DNA of 64,000 nt from Stropharia rugosoannulata (Eukaryota; Basidiomycota; Agaricomycetes; Agaricales; Strophariaceae): contig JANCIK010000005.1 in assembly GCA_028532985.1 (NCBI GenBank), positions 2,672,501-2,736,500 of the forward strand. Reading direction: 5' to 3'. The notes under the pieces were generated by a model. That model ran no database searches. It worked only from the letters and a program-made list of their open reading frames with translations, and was not told the origin of the DNA. Below, one piece after another: positions 37,022-48,110 of this stretch; position 1 is the first letter of the stretch; each line of letters begins with the position of its first letter. The position numbers were made by a program, and so were the translations under genes.

Positions 37022-38044
37022 TTGGCGGTAGTATACGACAGCTTTTTATTTTATACCTTGTATCTCTATTCCAACGTGTACTCCAAGGCGACTGGGGTGG
37101 ACGTGAGCGTGAGAGGGCGGACGAGTCTGGAAGGGGTCGCGGGTGCCGAGTACGAGCGTGTGGGTGAGAGAGGATGCACCAGCGGGCACGCGCAGGACGC
37201 GGTGGAGGAAAGCAAGAATGAGAGTGCAGCACAGCCTGAGCAGGAAGCGGAGCCTGAGGTGGTTAACGGAGGAGGAGAGCCGCAAGGGTGTACCGAAGGA
37301 GCGGACGAGGATTCGATAGGACATCGAGAATCGGAGGACACTGTTATAGACGCGGAGCCGTCCTCAGCGATACAAACTCAGACGACGACGACGAAGCCCG
37401 TTCAGGTTATCCCGCTACCACCAGGCGCGGCGGTCCCTCACCGCCTTCAAGCTGCCCTCATCTCGGAGTCGCACAGCCCAGACTCGAAGAAGCCCAAGCG
37501 GGTCCCACCGCCCAGTGCCTACAAAGCAGTATTCCCGCCGCCTCCAGACGCCAGCACTACCCAAGTGCAAGCCCAGCCCGAGCGGCGCAAGCTGTTCAAC
37601 CCGTTCAGGCGCACCGCAAGTGGCGCCGCGCGCGCTCCTCCTCTTCCTCCTCATGCACCCCGCGGGTCCGAGAAGCCGCACGACCCGCCGCCGAGTGTCG
37701 ATGCAGAGGGGACTCAGGCGGACCCTGGGCGTCCAGTAAAGACCACGCGCAGGCGGTCATTGTCCGCCTACCTCCGGCGCTCAATCTCGTTCTCTTCGTT
37801 CAGTCCTGCGCTGCTATCTACATCGGGTGAAAAGGGAGCGGACAGAAGCAAGGACGTGGGCAAGTCGGATTGTGCTAGTGTCGAGGCGCCGGCTGGTGCG
37901 AGCTGCAATGACGAGAATAAGCAGGCCGCGCTGAGGCAGGCGGTCGCGCCCGTTGTGTATACCTCCGGAGAGGTTGTCCTTGAGGCTGCGGCGATTGAGG
38001 ACGATGAGTCGCGACGAATGACGGAGGTTGCGTTCTTGGAATAG
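37022..38044 (+). CDS. Shorter paralog of the low-complexity protein; start not found
   Basis: Open frame of about 340 codons ending in TAG-type stop at 38044, sharing the C-terminal blocks of the 31-35 kb gene: RRKLFNPFRRTASGAARAP, RRRSLSAYLRRSISFSS, and RQAVAPVVYTSGE...AAIEDDESRRMTEVAFLE. The rest is Glu/Pro/Thr-rich and unlike the larger gene. The frame has no ATG before the very end, so the start must come from an unplaced upstream exon (a possible acceptor is tactccaag near 37088) or the copy is 5'-truncated. The order and orientation suggest a tandem duplication followed by loss or shrinkage of the N-terminal part. Function unknown. Confidence 0.55.
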   Translation: MAVVYDSFLFYTLYLYSNVYSKATGVDVSVRGRTSLEGVAGAEYERVGERGCTSGHAQDAVEESKNESAAQPEQEAEPEVVNGGGEPQGCTEGADEDSIGHRESEDTVIDAEPSSAIQTQTTTTKPVQVIPLPPGAAVPHRLQAALISESHSPDSKKPKRVPPPSAYKAVFPPPPDASTTQVQAQPERRKLFNPFRRTASGAARAPPLPPHAPRGSEKPHDPPPSVDAEGTQADPGRPVKTTRRRSLSAYLRRSISFSSFSPALLSTSGEKGADRSKDVGKSDCASVEAPAGASCNDENKQAALRQAVAPVVYTSGEVVLEAAAIEDDESRRMTEVAFLE

Positions 38045-39318
38045 ATTGTTGTACTAGGCAACATTACATGTGTCTGCATATCCTCTGTGCATGGACTCAC
38101 TGCATGTGGTGCGTTTTGGTTTGAATTTGTGTTGTCATTCTTTGTATTGTCTCTACTGTATACGTATCACGCTCTCTGGTCTCCACGGATCTTTTCTCTC
38201 TACAATATTTTCCTCCAGAAATACACGCATTTCATATATATCACTGACACCAGGGCTCAGCCTACCCCTCTCCTTTCTCCTCTGTTTACTTTGCTCCGCC
38301 TTTATCAGGACTCATTTGTACCATTTACTCAGTCACAAATTGTTCACAAAGATTACCTACTAGTTATCATCCCCTCTGGAATTTTATGTAAACACATAGA
38401 AATTTACTGAACGATGAGGCACTACTGATCTTGAGCTTGAATTGTTTAAACGCCTGCGTAGTCGGCCACCAGTGCGATTTTGGACCGTGCGCTTCATTCG
38501 CGAAACATGCGCCAAGTCCAATTCCCACGCATAGTACGCATTCCCACGCGATAGGCCACCTTGCGCGTGCGCCGGGCTTGTCCTCCTCGTCCCCGCATGT
38601 TTGTAATTAATAGCTCTTGTATCACTTGGACCTCTTATTTTAGAGCTAACACTCGACTTAATTACATTACGGACTGTATATATGCTGTTCTGCGGCACTC
38701 CGATGGAAACAGAGCTCAATGCAATCTGCATACCATGATGACTCGTGACGCCTAGGCCATAGCCATGAGAATCAATCCACCATGATGCTAGAAGACGGGA
38801 AGATGTGTTCTGCAGCTAACACGGAGGACGAGAAGGTTATGGAGGACAGGTGAGTACATTGTGCGGAGGCGAGCTAGTTCGTAGTATGCAGATTGTGTCT
38901 GCGGACTTCCGCTGGGCTATGCCCTCCATTGCTATGACGGACCCCACAGAGTAGCACGGTCATCGCATATCACAGATGCTTCAAATAATATACAGATAAC
39001 AGAGCCTTTTCCGTCCGTCCCGCTCTCCGCAAGTGCGCGTCTTCCGTTCCTATGCGCGCCAAGCTGAAATGTGAATAAATTTGGAAGGCACTGAGCTGTA
39101 TATAGTATATCTCACATCAATCATTTCTCACCCCTCGTACTGCGTCATAGTTATACTCCTGCTTCGATTACATTCCCTTGCTACGCTATCTGAACCCTCC
39201 TTATCCAGTGTGAGTGTTCACGCGATGGCGATCCAGCCACTCTTCGCTCAGAGTCGTTTAGGTTTTCGTTAGGCTGGCTGACAGGAGTGAGCAGTAATTT
39301 TAACAGCAGTGACGGTGC
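38045..39318. other. Intergenic region
   Basis: No supported gene. Contains the 3' flank of the paralog and the promoter of the CBM1 protein gene. Confidence 0.5.
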
Positions 39319-39325
39319 TATAAAG
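39319..39325 (+). promoter_or_regulatory. TATA box of CBM1 protein gene
   Basis: TATAAAG, 71 bp upstream of the ATG at 39390. Confidence 0.6.
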
Positions 39326-39389
39326 GCAGTTACACAGACGGTACAAGATCCCCAGTCAATCATCGTTTTACACATCTACACATTCAGCA

Positions 39390-39893
39390 ATGTCTTTCAA
39401 GCACCTTTTGGCATTCACTGGCATTCTCGCCCTCGCTAATCTTGCGGTAGCGCAAAGGCAGACACAAGCACAAGTAGAGGCATACGCACAGTGTGAGCAT
39501 TGTCTTTGATTTGAGCTACAGAAAACAACTCACTGATAATATTATCAGGTGGTGGTATTGGATGGAACGGCGCAACGGTAGGACACTTTGCTCAGTGGTT
39601 GAATCTTATGGATTTCTTCTAAAAATCACTTCAAGGCATGTGCTGCAGGATTGGCTTGCATGGCGAGCAACAAGCTTTACTCTCAGTGCCTCCCAGTATC
39701 CAACCGCCAGATTGAGAAGCGTGCCCCACAGTACGAGACGCCCGGGACGCCCACTTACACTTACCAGACGCCCACTTACACATACCAGACGCCTACTTGG
39801 ACATACCCGACACCAAGCTACACATACCCATCGTCAAACAATTACCCTCAGCCCCCTGCACCCGCAGGTGGAATCTTGGGGTTGCCATTGTAA
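39390..39893 (+). CDS. Small secreted CBM1 (cellulose-binding) protein
   Basis: Three exons (39390-39492, 39549-39577, 39636-39893) give 129 residues. Signal peptide MSFKHLLAFTGILALANLAV is followed by a CBM1 domain, QCGGIGWNGATACAAGLACM then YSQCLP, with the four family Cys and the aromatic Trp/Tyr positions of the cellulose-binding face. No catalytic domain follows. Instead there is a short basic spacer and a Tyr/Thr/Pro tail with repeats of TYTYQTP (about 39755-39835), ending GGILGLPL. The CBM1 exon structure (a tiny middle exon) resembles that of the xylanase at 52261. It could be a lone carbohydrate-binding effector or wall-binding protein, or a remnant of a CBM1 enzyme; the intact signal and frame favour a real small protein. 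Confidence 0.85.
39755..39835 (+). repeat. Coding tandem repeat (TYTYQTP)
   Basis: Degenerate 21-bp units encoding TYTYQTP, TYTYQTP, TWTYPTP, SYTYPSS in the tail of the CBM1 protein. Confidence 0.8.
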
Positions 39894-40049
39894 ACACGCT
39901 TTTGCCTGGCTGACGACAACTTTGAACTATGCTGTAGTCGAGATAATACTTTGTACATACAATTTGACCATATCTACATACTGTGAAATTAACGAGTATC
40001 TGCGCCTTCGTAAAGCCTACGACCCTGTTCTCTAAAATTTGACAGTAAT

Positions 40050-42360
40050 TTATAAAGGGCCAACGCTAACACCCTTTATACCCAGTTCGGGAGCTATGAT
40101 AACTGGTGCTTTCTCGCTAATCGCAATGGCAGAGTTGTACGTGTTTGAAGAGACATTTCTGGGACATAGGCTATGCTGAGATCTATTCACGGGAAGACGG
40201 AACCATTTCAGCCGGATGTTTCCCGTCAAATCGGTCACAGAAACATACCGGCGACCTTGAGGTTAGAAGTTCCATAGACGTTCAGCTTGAAATCGACAAC
40301 GCCGCCCTGTTCGCGAGGCTTCATGGCGGCTGTGCCGAGCTAGAAAAAATATTCATTCAAAAGTTAGTGTTGAATTATGCAATCTACTGGACGACGTACC
40401 GAGTGCCAAGACGTCTCGACATTCTGCTTGTGGAATTTGTCAATTGCAGCGTCATCCTCAGCACTGTATTGGATACGGGGTGCGTCAAGAAAAAGAGGTA
40501 AGGTACCGGTGGGTAGAATAACGGCATCACTGTTTGTGGAGAAGGAAGGGTGACTTGCAGCGAGTTTACCACGGAAAAAACCTCATTCGGCGAGCAATCT
40601 CACGCGCTTTCTTGTATTCCCAATGCAATGCCACAGCGTCGGATGGACTGTACAGTAGTAGGTGAGTAATTTACACATATGTTGCACTGAACTCTACTTG
40701 CTCAGAAAGATAACCAGGCTTAAAATCCATTCCAGAGTATGCGTCCTTACCAGACGTGATGTGAACAGACCCTTTAGAAGCCGGATGACCCTTGTATACA
40801 TGTATTAGTAGAAATTTAATGAGAAAACTGTCAACAGAAACAAGCATGGTGTCTTACGGAAAAATATACCGTCGTGTAATACTTTGCTTGGGGAACGTCA
40901 GGGTTTAGGCCGGCGTACGCCGTACGCAGCAATTCAGCCTATCAACATAACCGGCTTATCAGGACTCGGGACGTAGTAGGATCTCCAACGCTCTTCAAAG
41001 CCCTTCATTTCCTTGAGCTCCTCTTCAGTTGTCCGCAATTTGATTGCTCCATCTATTGCACTTGTTGATTTGAAAATTTATAAGATCGTCTGTAAGCACA
41101 GTAATATCACTTACTAGTACTTATTAGTCAAGTGTCCCCCTCCAGTCTAGGACCATTCGTTATGAAGGTGTGCAAAGGTAAATTCAGTAGGATACTGGTG
41201 AAATAAAGACCTACTTCACCTTTGATTTCTTCCTCGCTACCGCGAAAGGCTAGATCCATAGTGTCGGCGTCGTCGCTCGCATAATAAGCGGGTGCAGCGA
41301 GGTTATGGTTCAACATAGCGAATATCTGGTGGGTAACTTATTCTAGATATACTCACCCATCTAATTCTCGCTAACTCCTGGAAGGTCTACAACTTGATAT
41401 ACTGCGTGTTCCTTCAAGATAGACTTTGCACCGATACCAGACCGCTCCAGAATTGCGGGTGTACCGAAGGCGCCGGCAGAGATGACAATGAGGCGAGCCT
41501 TAGCTAAGTGCTTCCCTCGACACCAACAGCCTTTGTTTCCCTAAAAATACAACGTAGTCGATATGAAATTCTGTCATCTGGAAGTTATTCTCCTTACTCA
41601 AAGATTACACGTATGACCTTGTGCCTTGCTAACACCGTCACATTCTTATGACTGGCATTATAGATATAACAATGAGCGGTGTCAGACCTCTTTCCGGTCG
41701 TTCCATCGATGTATCTATTTATTTTTTGATGATTCTCATGAGTATAGCAAAGTTCATATTTCATCACCTTGGTGCTCGCTGTAGGCCGATACTAAAAATC
41801 AAGTATTGCAAGAAATTACATACGGTCCATTTGTTAATCGATCCCTCGGTCATATCGTTAATATCGCTAGTTCTGCCGAATTCTGGCTGAAGTAAATTTC
41901 CAATATTAAGCTTTTCCTCGCCAACTTTATATCCTTTCTTAGCTATAGATATCTCGAGAGGACCGGCATAACCATGTGTCGGCTGATTTGGTTCCACCTG
42001 ATACGTTTCTGCCTGAAGATATGCCATCAGTCTACCGGACCCTGTATTGGCAGTGGGCGACTTACCTTTTGTAAAAGAGGAATAAGTTCCCTTGAGCTCC
42101 ATCCCTTATTACCATATTTAGTTGCCCAATCATCATAGTCAGAAGCAGCCGGCCTTGTGTACACAGCAACTGGCGGCGGATGCTAAAATACGCCGACCAT
42201 GATACAGGTAATAAATTACGTACAATTAATACTAGAGCCACCACCGACGGTGCGCCCTGTAACAACAGGGTGCATGCGCGCACCGGTGCCCTCACCGCCC
42301 TTACCGAGGTGGAAAGAAAATACATCTGTTCGTCCGATGACCAGGTTGTTAAAATATCTG
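40050..42360 (-). pseudogene. 5'-truncated GMC oxidoreductase pseudogene
   Basis: Minus-strand relative of the GMC gene at 16393-19003. Recognisable exons in order: FNNLVIGRTDVFSFHLGKGG (about 42310-42360), GRTVGGGSSIN, YTRPAASDYDDWATKYGNKG, ETYQVEPNQPTHGYAGPLEI, GTPAILERSGIGAKSILKE, DADTMDLAFRGSEEEIKG, LRTTEEELKEMKGFEERWRS, GTAAMKPREQGGVVDFKLNV and the end SICPRNVSSNTYNSAIAIS. The FAD-binding N-terminus (GGGxxA motif) is missing: nothing like it is found between 42360 and 42540. The FAD-motif loss and diverged exon ends indicate a pseudogene. It is more diverged from the left copy than the MFS and FRA10AC1 copies are from each other, so it is probably older. Confidence 0.75.
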
Positions 42361-42965
42361 AGTAAAAAAGTCTTTCTCACTGGCATGAAGATAAGACTTT
42401 TATTTGTTAATAAAGCACTTAAGTAATTCTCAGATTGGTTATTTAGAGATACGAAGCCTTATCTTATTCCTGCTCTTAGCTACTCTTTTGCCTGATGGAG
42501 ACTAATAGGAGCTGCACGATGTGGTTTAGCATCACTAGCGTCCTTCTAGGTAAGCTTGGTGGATACTAAGTGTACCCGACGGCGATACGGCGAGCAGCCA
42601 GTAGCTCATGATCTCAAATGTTGTACTTATTCGTCCAATATTTGTCTCATCGATACAGGTTATTTTTAACATAACGCTCAGTGAGTCAGCGAGCAACCAC
42701 CGAGCCTGATATGCAAGGATGCATGTGCACGAGTGAGTGGCACGATTCACGAATGTTTGCGGCAGCTCAACACGTCCTAAAAATAGCTCTTACCTGGTGA
42801 AATTTGTCGGCATTGGCCGTGCTGACATGGTGATGCTACTTTCCTTTTCTTGCTTCCTTACATGCATTTCGAGGCGCTCAATCACTAATCTAATGCCCCT
42901 CCTGCACCTCGCAACCAAGCTGCCTAGTTATATCTGACTTTAAGAAACTCAGTAGACTGTTTGAG

Positions 42966-43797
42966 ATGGCTCTATATCCCTCCTCCAGCAGCGCGCGGGC
43001 CGCCACTCAGCCACCAGTTGGAATAACTGAGTTTGAGATTCTCAAAGCTTCTCATAAGTGAGCACTGGAAGGATGATGTTCGGAATCACGTAATAACTCT
43101 CCATTATAGGTTTTTGCGCGGCGAAGACGATACACCGACTACATGGGATGAAAAGCTCGCCGAGAAATATTATTCAAGCCTCTACCGCGAGTTCGCGGTA
43201 TGCGACCTGAAGCATTACAAGTCAGGCAACGTATGTATGATTTCTATCATCTTTGGACACGTACTGAACATCTATATCTATGTGATACAGTTTGCCCTGC
43301 GATGGCGTACTGAAGAAGAAGTGCTTGCTGGCGCAGGCGAGACTACATGTGGGAACACGCGATGTGATCATCATTTCGCCTCAGGTGGGGAGAGTAGTGG
43401 TGGCGTCAGCCTGACGACACTCGAATTGCCATTTGCATACATCGAACTGGGTGAAGTCAAATCGGCGTTGGTCAAGGTCGTTCTGTGCCGCCGATGCGTC
43501 AAGAAGCTCATGTATAAGCGGGAGAAAGACAAGGCAAAAGAGGGCGAGCATAGCGGGAACCAAGTCAATCCGCCAGGAGACCGTCGAGAAGAGAACGAAC
43601 AGAGTGTCGTTGTTAAAACCGAGAATACGACAGAAGAGGACGATCATGCCATTCTTAACCCAAAGAAGAGGTCAAGGGAAGGGGAAGAAGAGCAGGGCCA
43701 ACAGAACTGTTCGCGTGGACATGCACGGTCTCAATCTCCTCGCCAGCATCATAATAGGCATTCGAAGGGCAAAGATTCCTTAAACAAACCTGCTTGA
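42966..43797 (+). CDS. FRA10AC1: FRA10AC1 family splicing-associated protein, copy 2
   Basis: Near-identical duplicate of the gene at 25531-26388. Start MALYPSSSSARAATQPPVG, intron, FLRGEDDTPTTWDEKLAEKY, REFAVCDLKHYKSGN, intron, FALRWRTEEEVLAGAGETTC, CGNTRCDHH, VVLCRRCVKKLMYKREK. The frame is intact. Differences from copy 1 include D to G and K to T near the start of exon 2, E to G in the late acidic part, and an in-frame loss of most of the Arg/Ser tract (here HARSQSPRQHHNRH). The missing tract could weaken RS-type interactions. Both copies keep the Cys cluster, so either could carry the essential function. Confidence 0.87.
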
Positions 43798-43839
43798 AGG
43801 CCACAGCTGTATGCACCGATAGTCTCCCTCGTTCCGGAG

Positions 43840-44692
43840 TATATGAAACAGCTTTTGAACTTTGAAGGCATCGGGTTCACCGATATTTTCACTGAGTCTC
43901 CACATCGGGGATCATTGTCCACTGATGAACTATCGTAACGTCGGCACCCATCCCATCCACCGGAACCTTTTCTTCAGTCATAGCCATATTCAACGCTCTT
44001 GGAACCAGAAGGATACCACTATGTGGCTTGACCATCGTGTCATGTATACTGAACACTCTGTGGCACACTTAAGATACCAGACGCCGTTCGCGATCCGCAT
44101 TCCTGGTTCACAGTATTTCCTCACTCATACAGCCTAGTGAGATACATATTCTAAACTGGTACGAATATCGAGTTCAAATTTTATGCTACCGAATAACTTA
44201 TATATGCTCAGAATATTCGATTTTGTGAATCCCCAGTGTCGCGTTCCGCATGCGATCTGCCTACCTGTATTAAATAACTGGACGTTTAGAGGCCATGCGC
44301 TCAATGGATGATCCGTGTCGTCATTTTACGGCCCTCCTGGATCTGGTCGCCCGAGCCATATAATTTTAAGCGAAGTTGGAAGAAGTTGGTCGTTTCGATG
44401 TTATATGGACATTTGTTTGCATTCAATCTTGAAATTAGGTCTAATACTGTGTATCTGGAGTCCCAAAGGCGACCTCTGAAACAGGCGTCGAATCATTCCG
44501 GAATCCGTAGTCAAAGAGGTTATTTGAGTCCACCCCCCACGGGGCTTCATGATCGATCCCTGAATAAGGAAAATCACAACAAGCTCTTGCACCTGTCTTG
44601 TACCCTTTAGACGTCAAGTCCTCCCTTGAGGGAGGTATGCAAAGCTTTATCAATCCCTGAGAAACCGTAAGGAAGTGATTTTGGCTCCTTGA
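43840..44692. other. Segment present only in the right arm
   Basis: Roughly 830 bp between FRA10AC1 copy 2 and the shared stretch agtacgtacttctta at 44695. The left arm has only about 80 bp in the same place. No intact gene or clear terminal repeats were seen. It is either an insertion here or a deletion in the left arm. Confidence 0.5.
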
Positions 44693-44819
44693 GGAGTACG
44701 TACTTCTTATATGTTAATACTACATGCTGGATTCATTATAGGACATTATTTATAGTAGCAATTCACAGTCGCGACCGACAAGTCTGTATTACTCAAATTA
44801 AGACCTATCAAACCTGGTT

Positions 44820-45010
44820 TATATTGTAACAATGTTGGCGTACCTGCGCGGCTCAGGCGATGTGACGAAGACGGACATACGAATCTAAATCGCATTGAGC
44901 GAAACGCGTTCTCTGGCATACGCGTCACGAAACAACGACCCTGGAGGGTATGACGCGTGGCGTAGAAGACGGAAGAGATTGACACGTATTCCACGAGCAG
45001 GCAAACATGC
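44820..45010 (+). pseudogene. Decayed copy of the YLR-SGD relic (right arm)
   Basis: Plus-strand stretch with LAYLRGSGDVTKTD and, in a shifted frame, ERNAFSGIRVTK. It is the inverted-repeat counterpart of 25140-25290 and is interrupted by stops. Confidence 0.35.
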
Positions 45011-45751
45011 GCATGACACTGAGGCAGCAATGACACGACGCGATGCGCCAATGCCGTCCTGTCGGGGATTTGCTGCAGAGATTCAGTCCTAAACATGGTA
45101 AAAGCAAAAATTCAGAGCTCAGCAAACGAACAAAAATATACCCAGGTCTCACAAAAGTACGACAAACTGTTTCCAAATCATATTAAGGAGCCCTCGAGCA
45201 TCTTTATGCATTTCTCACGAAGCAGGTGCTTAGGGCAAGTAAGCATCTATGCTTACTTTACCGGACGCTTCTTCTCAGCCACCAAGCCCACGGATCGATG
45301 TACTAAACTCATTTCCGTTGATCTCAATCTACTTTTACGTCCACACGGCTTGTAGGGAGCTTCAGATTTATTTCTCTGGGCTTAGAGAGGAACACACTGC
45401 AATAAAGCGTGCAGTATGATCAACATCATCTACCTATGTTGACGTTTCACGTACATGGAATGTGGACGGCTATACAACAACATTATTTTTGCATGCAGAC
45501 CTGACAACCTACGATTTGCTTGCGATGACACGCAATTTGCTGCACCAGCGGTTTCATACAAATATACAATATGGATGAGCTTGACCCTTCCATAATTCTC
45601 TCCTGTACGCACGATCTACACCCCAGGCCGGGTCGCCCAGTGGGTTTGCGTTTTCTCATTTCAGTGTCTGTTTTCCGCCCTAGGCTTAGAAGTAATACTG
45701 ACATTATATTATCCCAGGTTGACTTACAACTCCAACGTAAAATTGTATCCC

Positions 45752-47979
45752 ATGTCTACATCTACTTCACGCTATTCTGAAGATACGGCGGTGGAACAAG
45801 CTGTCGTCAAAGAAGAGGTCGTGTTCAACCAGGATTTAGGATCGGAGAATGAGACGTCTCCTCCAGTGCAAACCAGCCCAGACCGAACCCTTTTGAAGAC
45901 TCTTGCTATCGTGATAGTCGCAGCCTCTGCTATGACAATCGACGTGGGCGTTATTTTCTTTTTTTATAGTCAAGAATTTCAATGCTAATCCCCGTTTTGA
46001 TGCATCATGATCTAGAAAGCCAACACGACCTCGATATCTATATCCTTAGCAACAATTGAAAAGGAATGGCAACTTCAACCAGAGCAACTTCAATGGCTAG
46101 TATCTGCGTATCCTCTTAGTTCGGTTAGTGTAACCCCACTTTGCATTTTATTTGATTCATGACGCTCCCATTATTTATGAAGGGGTGTCTTTTCCTTCTT
46201 TCTGGACGCTTAGCCGACTTGTATGGAAGAAAAAGGGCATTCTGCGTTGGCACGCTATTCCTTTCAGTAATCACTCTGGCGTGTAGCTTTTCTCCAGGTT
46301 AGTACATATGTTTTATTAGCCCGAACGATTTTCATTCAGCTCTTGGGCAGACATAACAACCCTTATTACTTTACGAGCCATTCAGGGAATAGGCTCAGCA
46401 ATAACTATTCCAGCTTCTGTATGTACTCATTGTCTACTCAAATATGTCGTTATCTAACATGAGCTTTGCTGATACGAGTAGGTCGGCATTGTAGCTCAAT
46501 CATTTCCACCTTCGCGCGCCCTCTCACTGGCTTTCGCGACGTTTGGGGCGGCTGCACATGTTGGAGCCTTTTTCGGCACATCAGTTGGTGGTGTACTAGC
46601 TGAGTATACATCGTAATGGCTCTCTCTTATACTGTTTAGTAATTTGGCCACTAACGCACTGAAATAGAAAAACATGGAGAACAGTCTTTTATATTCTTTG
46701 TGGCCTAAACGTGCTCAGCTTCGTTTGTGCACTTGTAATAATACCCGAGGATGTCCCATCAGAGGAAACAGACAAGCGCGTAGATTGGATTGGAGCATTT
46801 CTTGTTACCACTGGTCTAGTTTTTATAATATTTGTTCTGAGTCAGGGAAAGGTGGCGCCGCATGAATGGGGTACTCCTTGTAAGCACCTTCCAGAATTGT
46901 TACGAGTATAGCACGAACTAACAGTTAACATGGTATTAGATATCATTACCCTCCTCATCTTGGGTGTCTTCTTTGTTTTGATATTTTTGTACTGGCAACA
47001 TTACCTGGAAGCGGCCCACAAAAGCTCTTATAAGCTATCGCGTTCAGCCTGGACGCCCCCTCCTCTAATGAAACTGTCCATATGGAGCAGAGCCAATGGG
47101 CGCTTTGGCGCTTTACTGGGACTTGCGTTTGCAAGCTCGTGTGGATACTCGGCGTGGTACTTTTGGGTGCAGGTACTCTCCGTTATCTCAGTTTAACACT
47201 TTACCGTATGCTGAGATATTGAATTCAAGTTATACTATCAGAATTACTTGAAGTACAAACCACTGATAACGGCTGTTCGATTATATCCTATATTTGTTGG
47301 TGGCGTGGCGAGCGAATTCTTCGTTGGATTTATGGCATCCCGTGTTCCAGTTGTTTATTTATTCGGTAAATAAGTAATCTATCATATACCCTTATAACGA
47401 CTCACTTCTATCCCCAAAGTTGCTAGCGGTCTATGTGCCACACTATCGTCTTTGCTATTTGCCATAATAAAACCAAGGGTAACATATTGGGCTTACGGCT
47501 TTATTGGCACGTTATTGTCCCCGATAGGTCTTGATACTCTTGCACCGGCTGCATTTTTGTTCATTGCACGCGCCGCGCTCTCCCATGAGCAAAGCGTAGG
47601 AGGAGCTCTGCTAAATACTATGCTTCAGGTTTGTCGTGACACAACTACAAACATCGTTGCTCGAAGCTTAATTTCTTCCCAGTTAGGGACAGCTACGGGA
47701 GTGACAGTAAGCACTGTGGTGTATAACTCGGTCGACACTCGGATAGCGCCTGGGGCAGATATGCTCTCAAAGTACAACGCTGCTCAATGGGCCGCGTTTT
47801 CCTTTAATATAATAGGTAGTAATTTGGTGAATTATGCATCCCTTCTTACAAGTTACTAACGTGGACGAGCTTCAGTTGTTGCAATCGCACTCATATGGTT
47901 TCGTGGTGTCGGCATTGTGGGCTCCCGTCAGCCAAAGTCCGTTACTCGAGGTGCGTGTAAACAACTCAAAAAGAAATGA
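45752..47979 (+). CDS. MFS transporter C, DHA2 family (14 TM)
   Basis: Duplicate of MFS B in the right arm. Starts MSTSTSRYSEDTAVEQAVVK at 45752, then ANTTSISISLATIEKEWQLQ, RLADLYGRKRAFCVG, ITIPASVGIVAQSFPPSRAR and RVDWIGAFLVTTGLVFIIF. Later come SAWTPPPLMKLSIWSRANGR, FIARAALSHEQSVGGALLNT and TVVYNSVDTRIAPGADMLSK. The last exon reads WFRGVGIVGSRQPKSVTRGA with stop at 47979. Introns match copy B. The N-terminal end of TM1 has IDK where copy B has INA, and the C-tail differs (QLKKK end). No frame break was found. Transport substrate unknown. Confidence 0.87.
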
Positions 47980-48110
47980 GCTAATGAGCATACAAATAGC
48001 TCTCCCAGATACAGTTCTTGGAATACCATAAGGGAGTATAACGTGAGAATATGTGGGCGCCTAAGCAGAGATTTTGTTCCGTAATTCTTTACACGGCCAA
48101 TGGTCTGCAG

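Larger units (their letters stand above)
42800..48110. repeat. Right arm of large inverted duplication
   Basis: Reverse-complement homolog of 21920-26560, holding FRA10AC1 copy 2 and MFS C on the plus strand. Homology begins at about 42800 (tgtcggcattggccgtgctg) and fades at about 48110, past the MFS C stop. It holds an extra segment of roughly 830 bp at 43840-44690. Confidence 0.9.
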
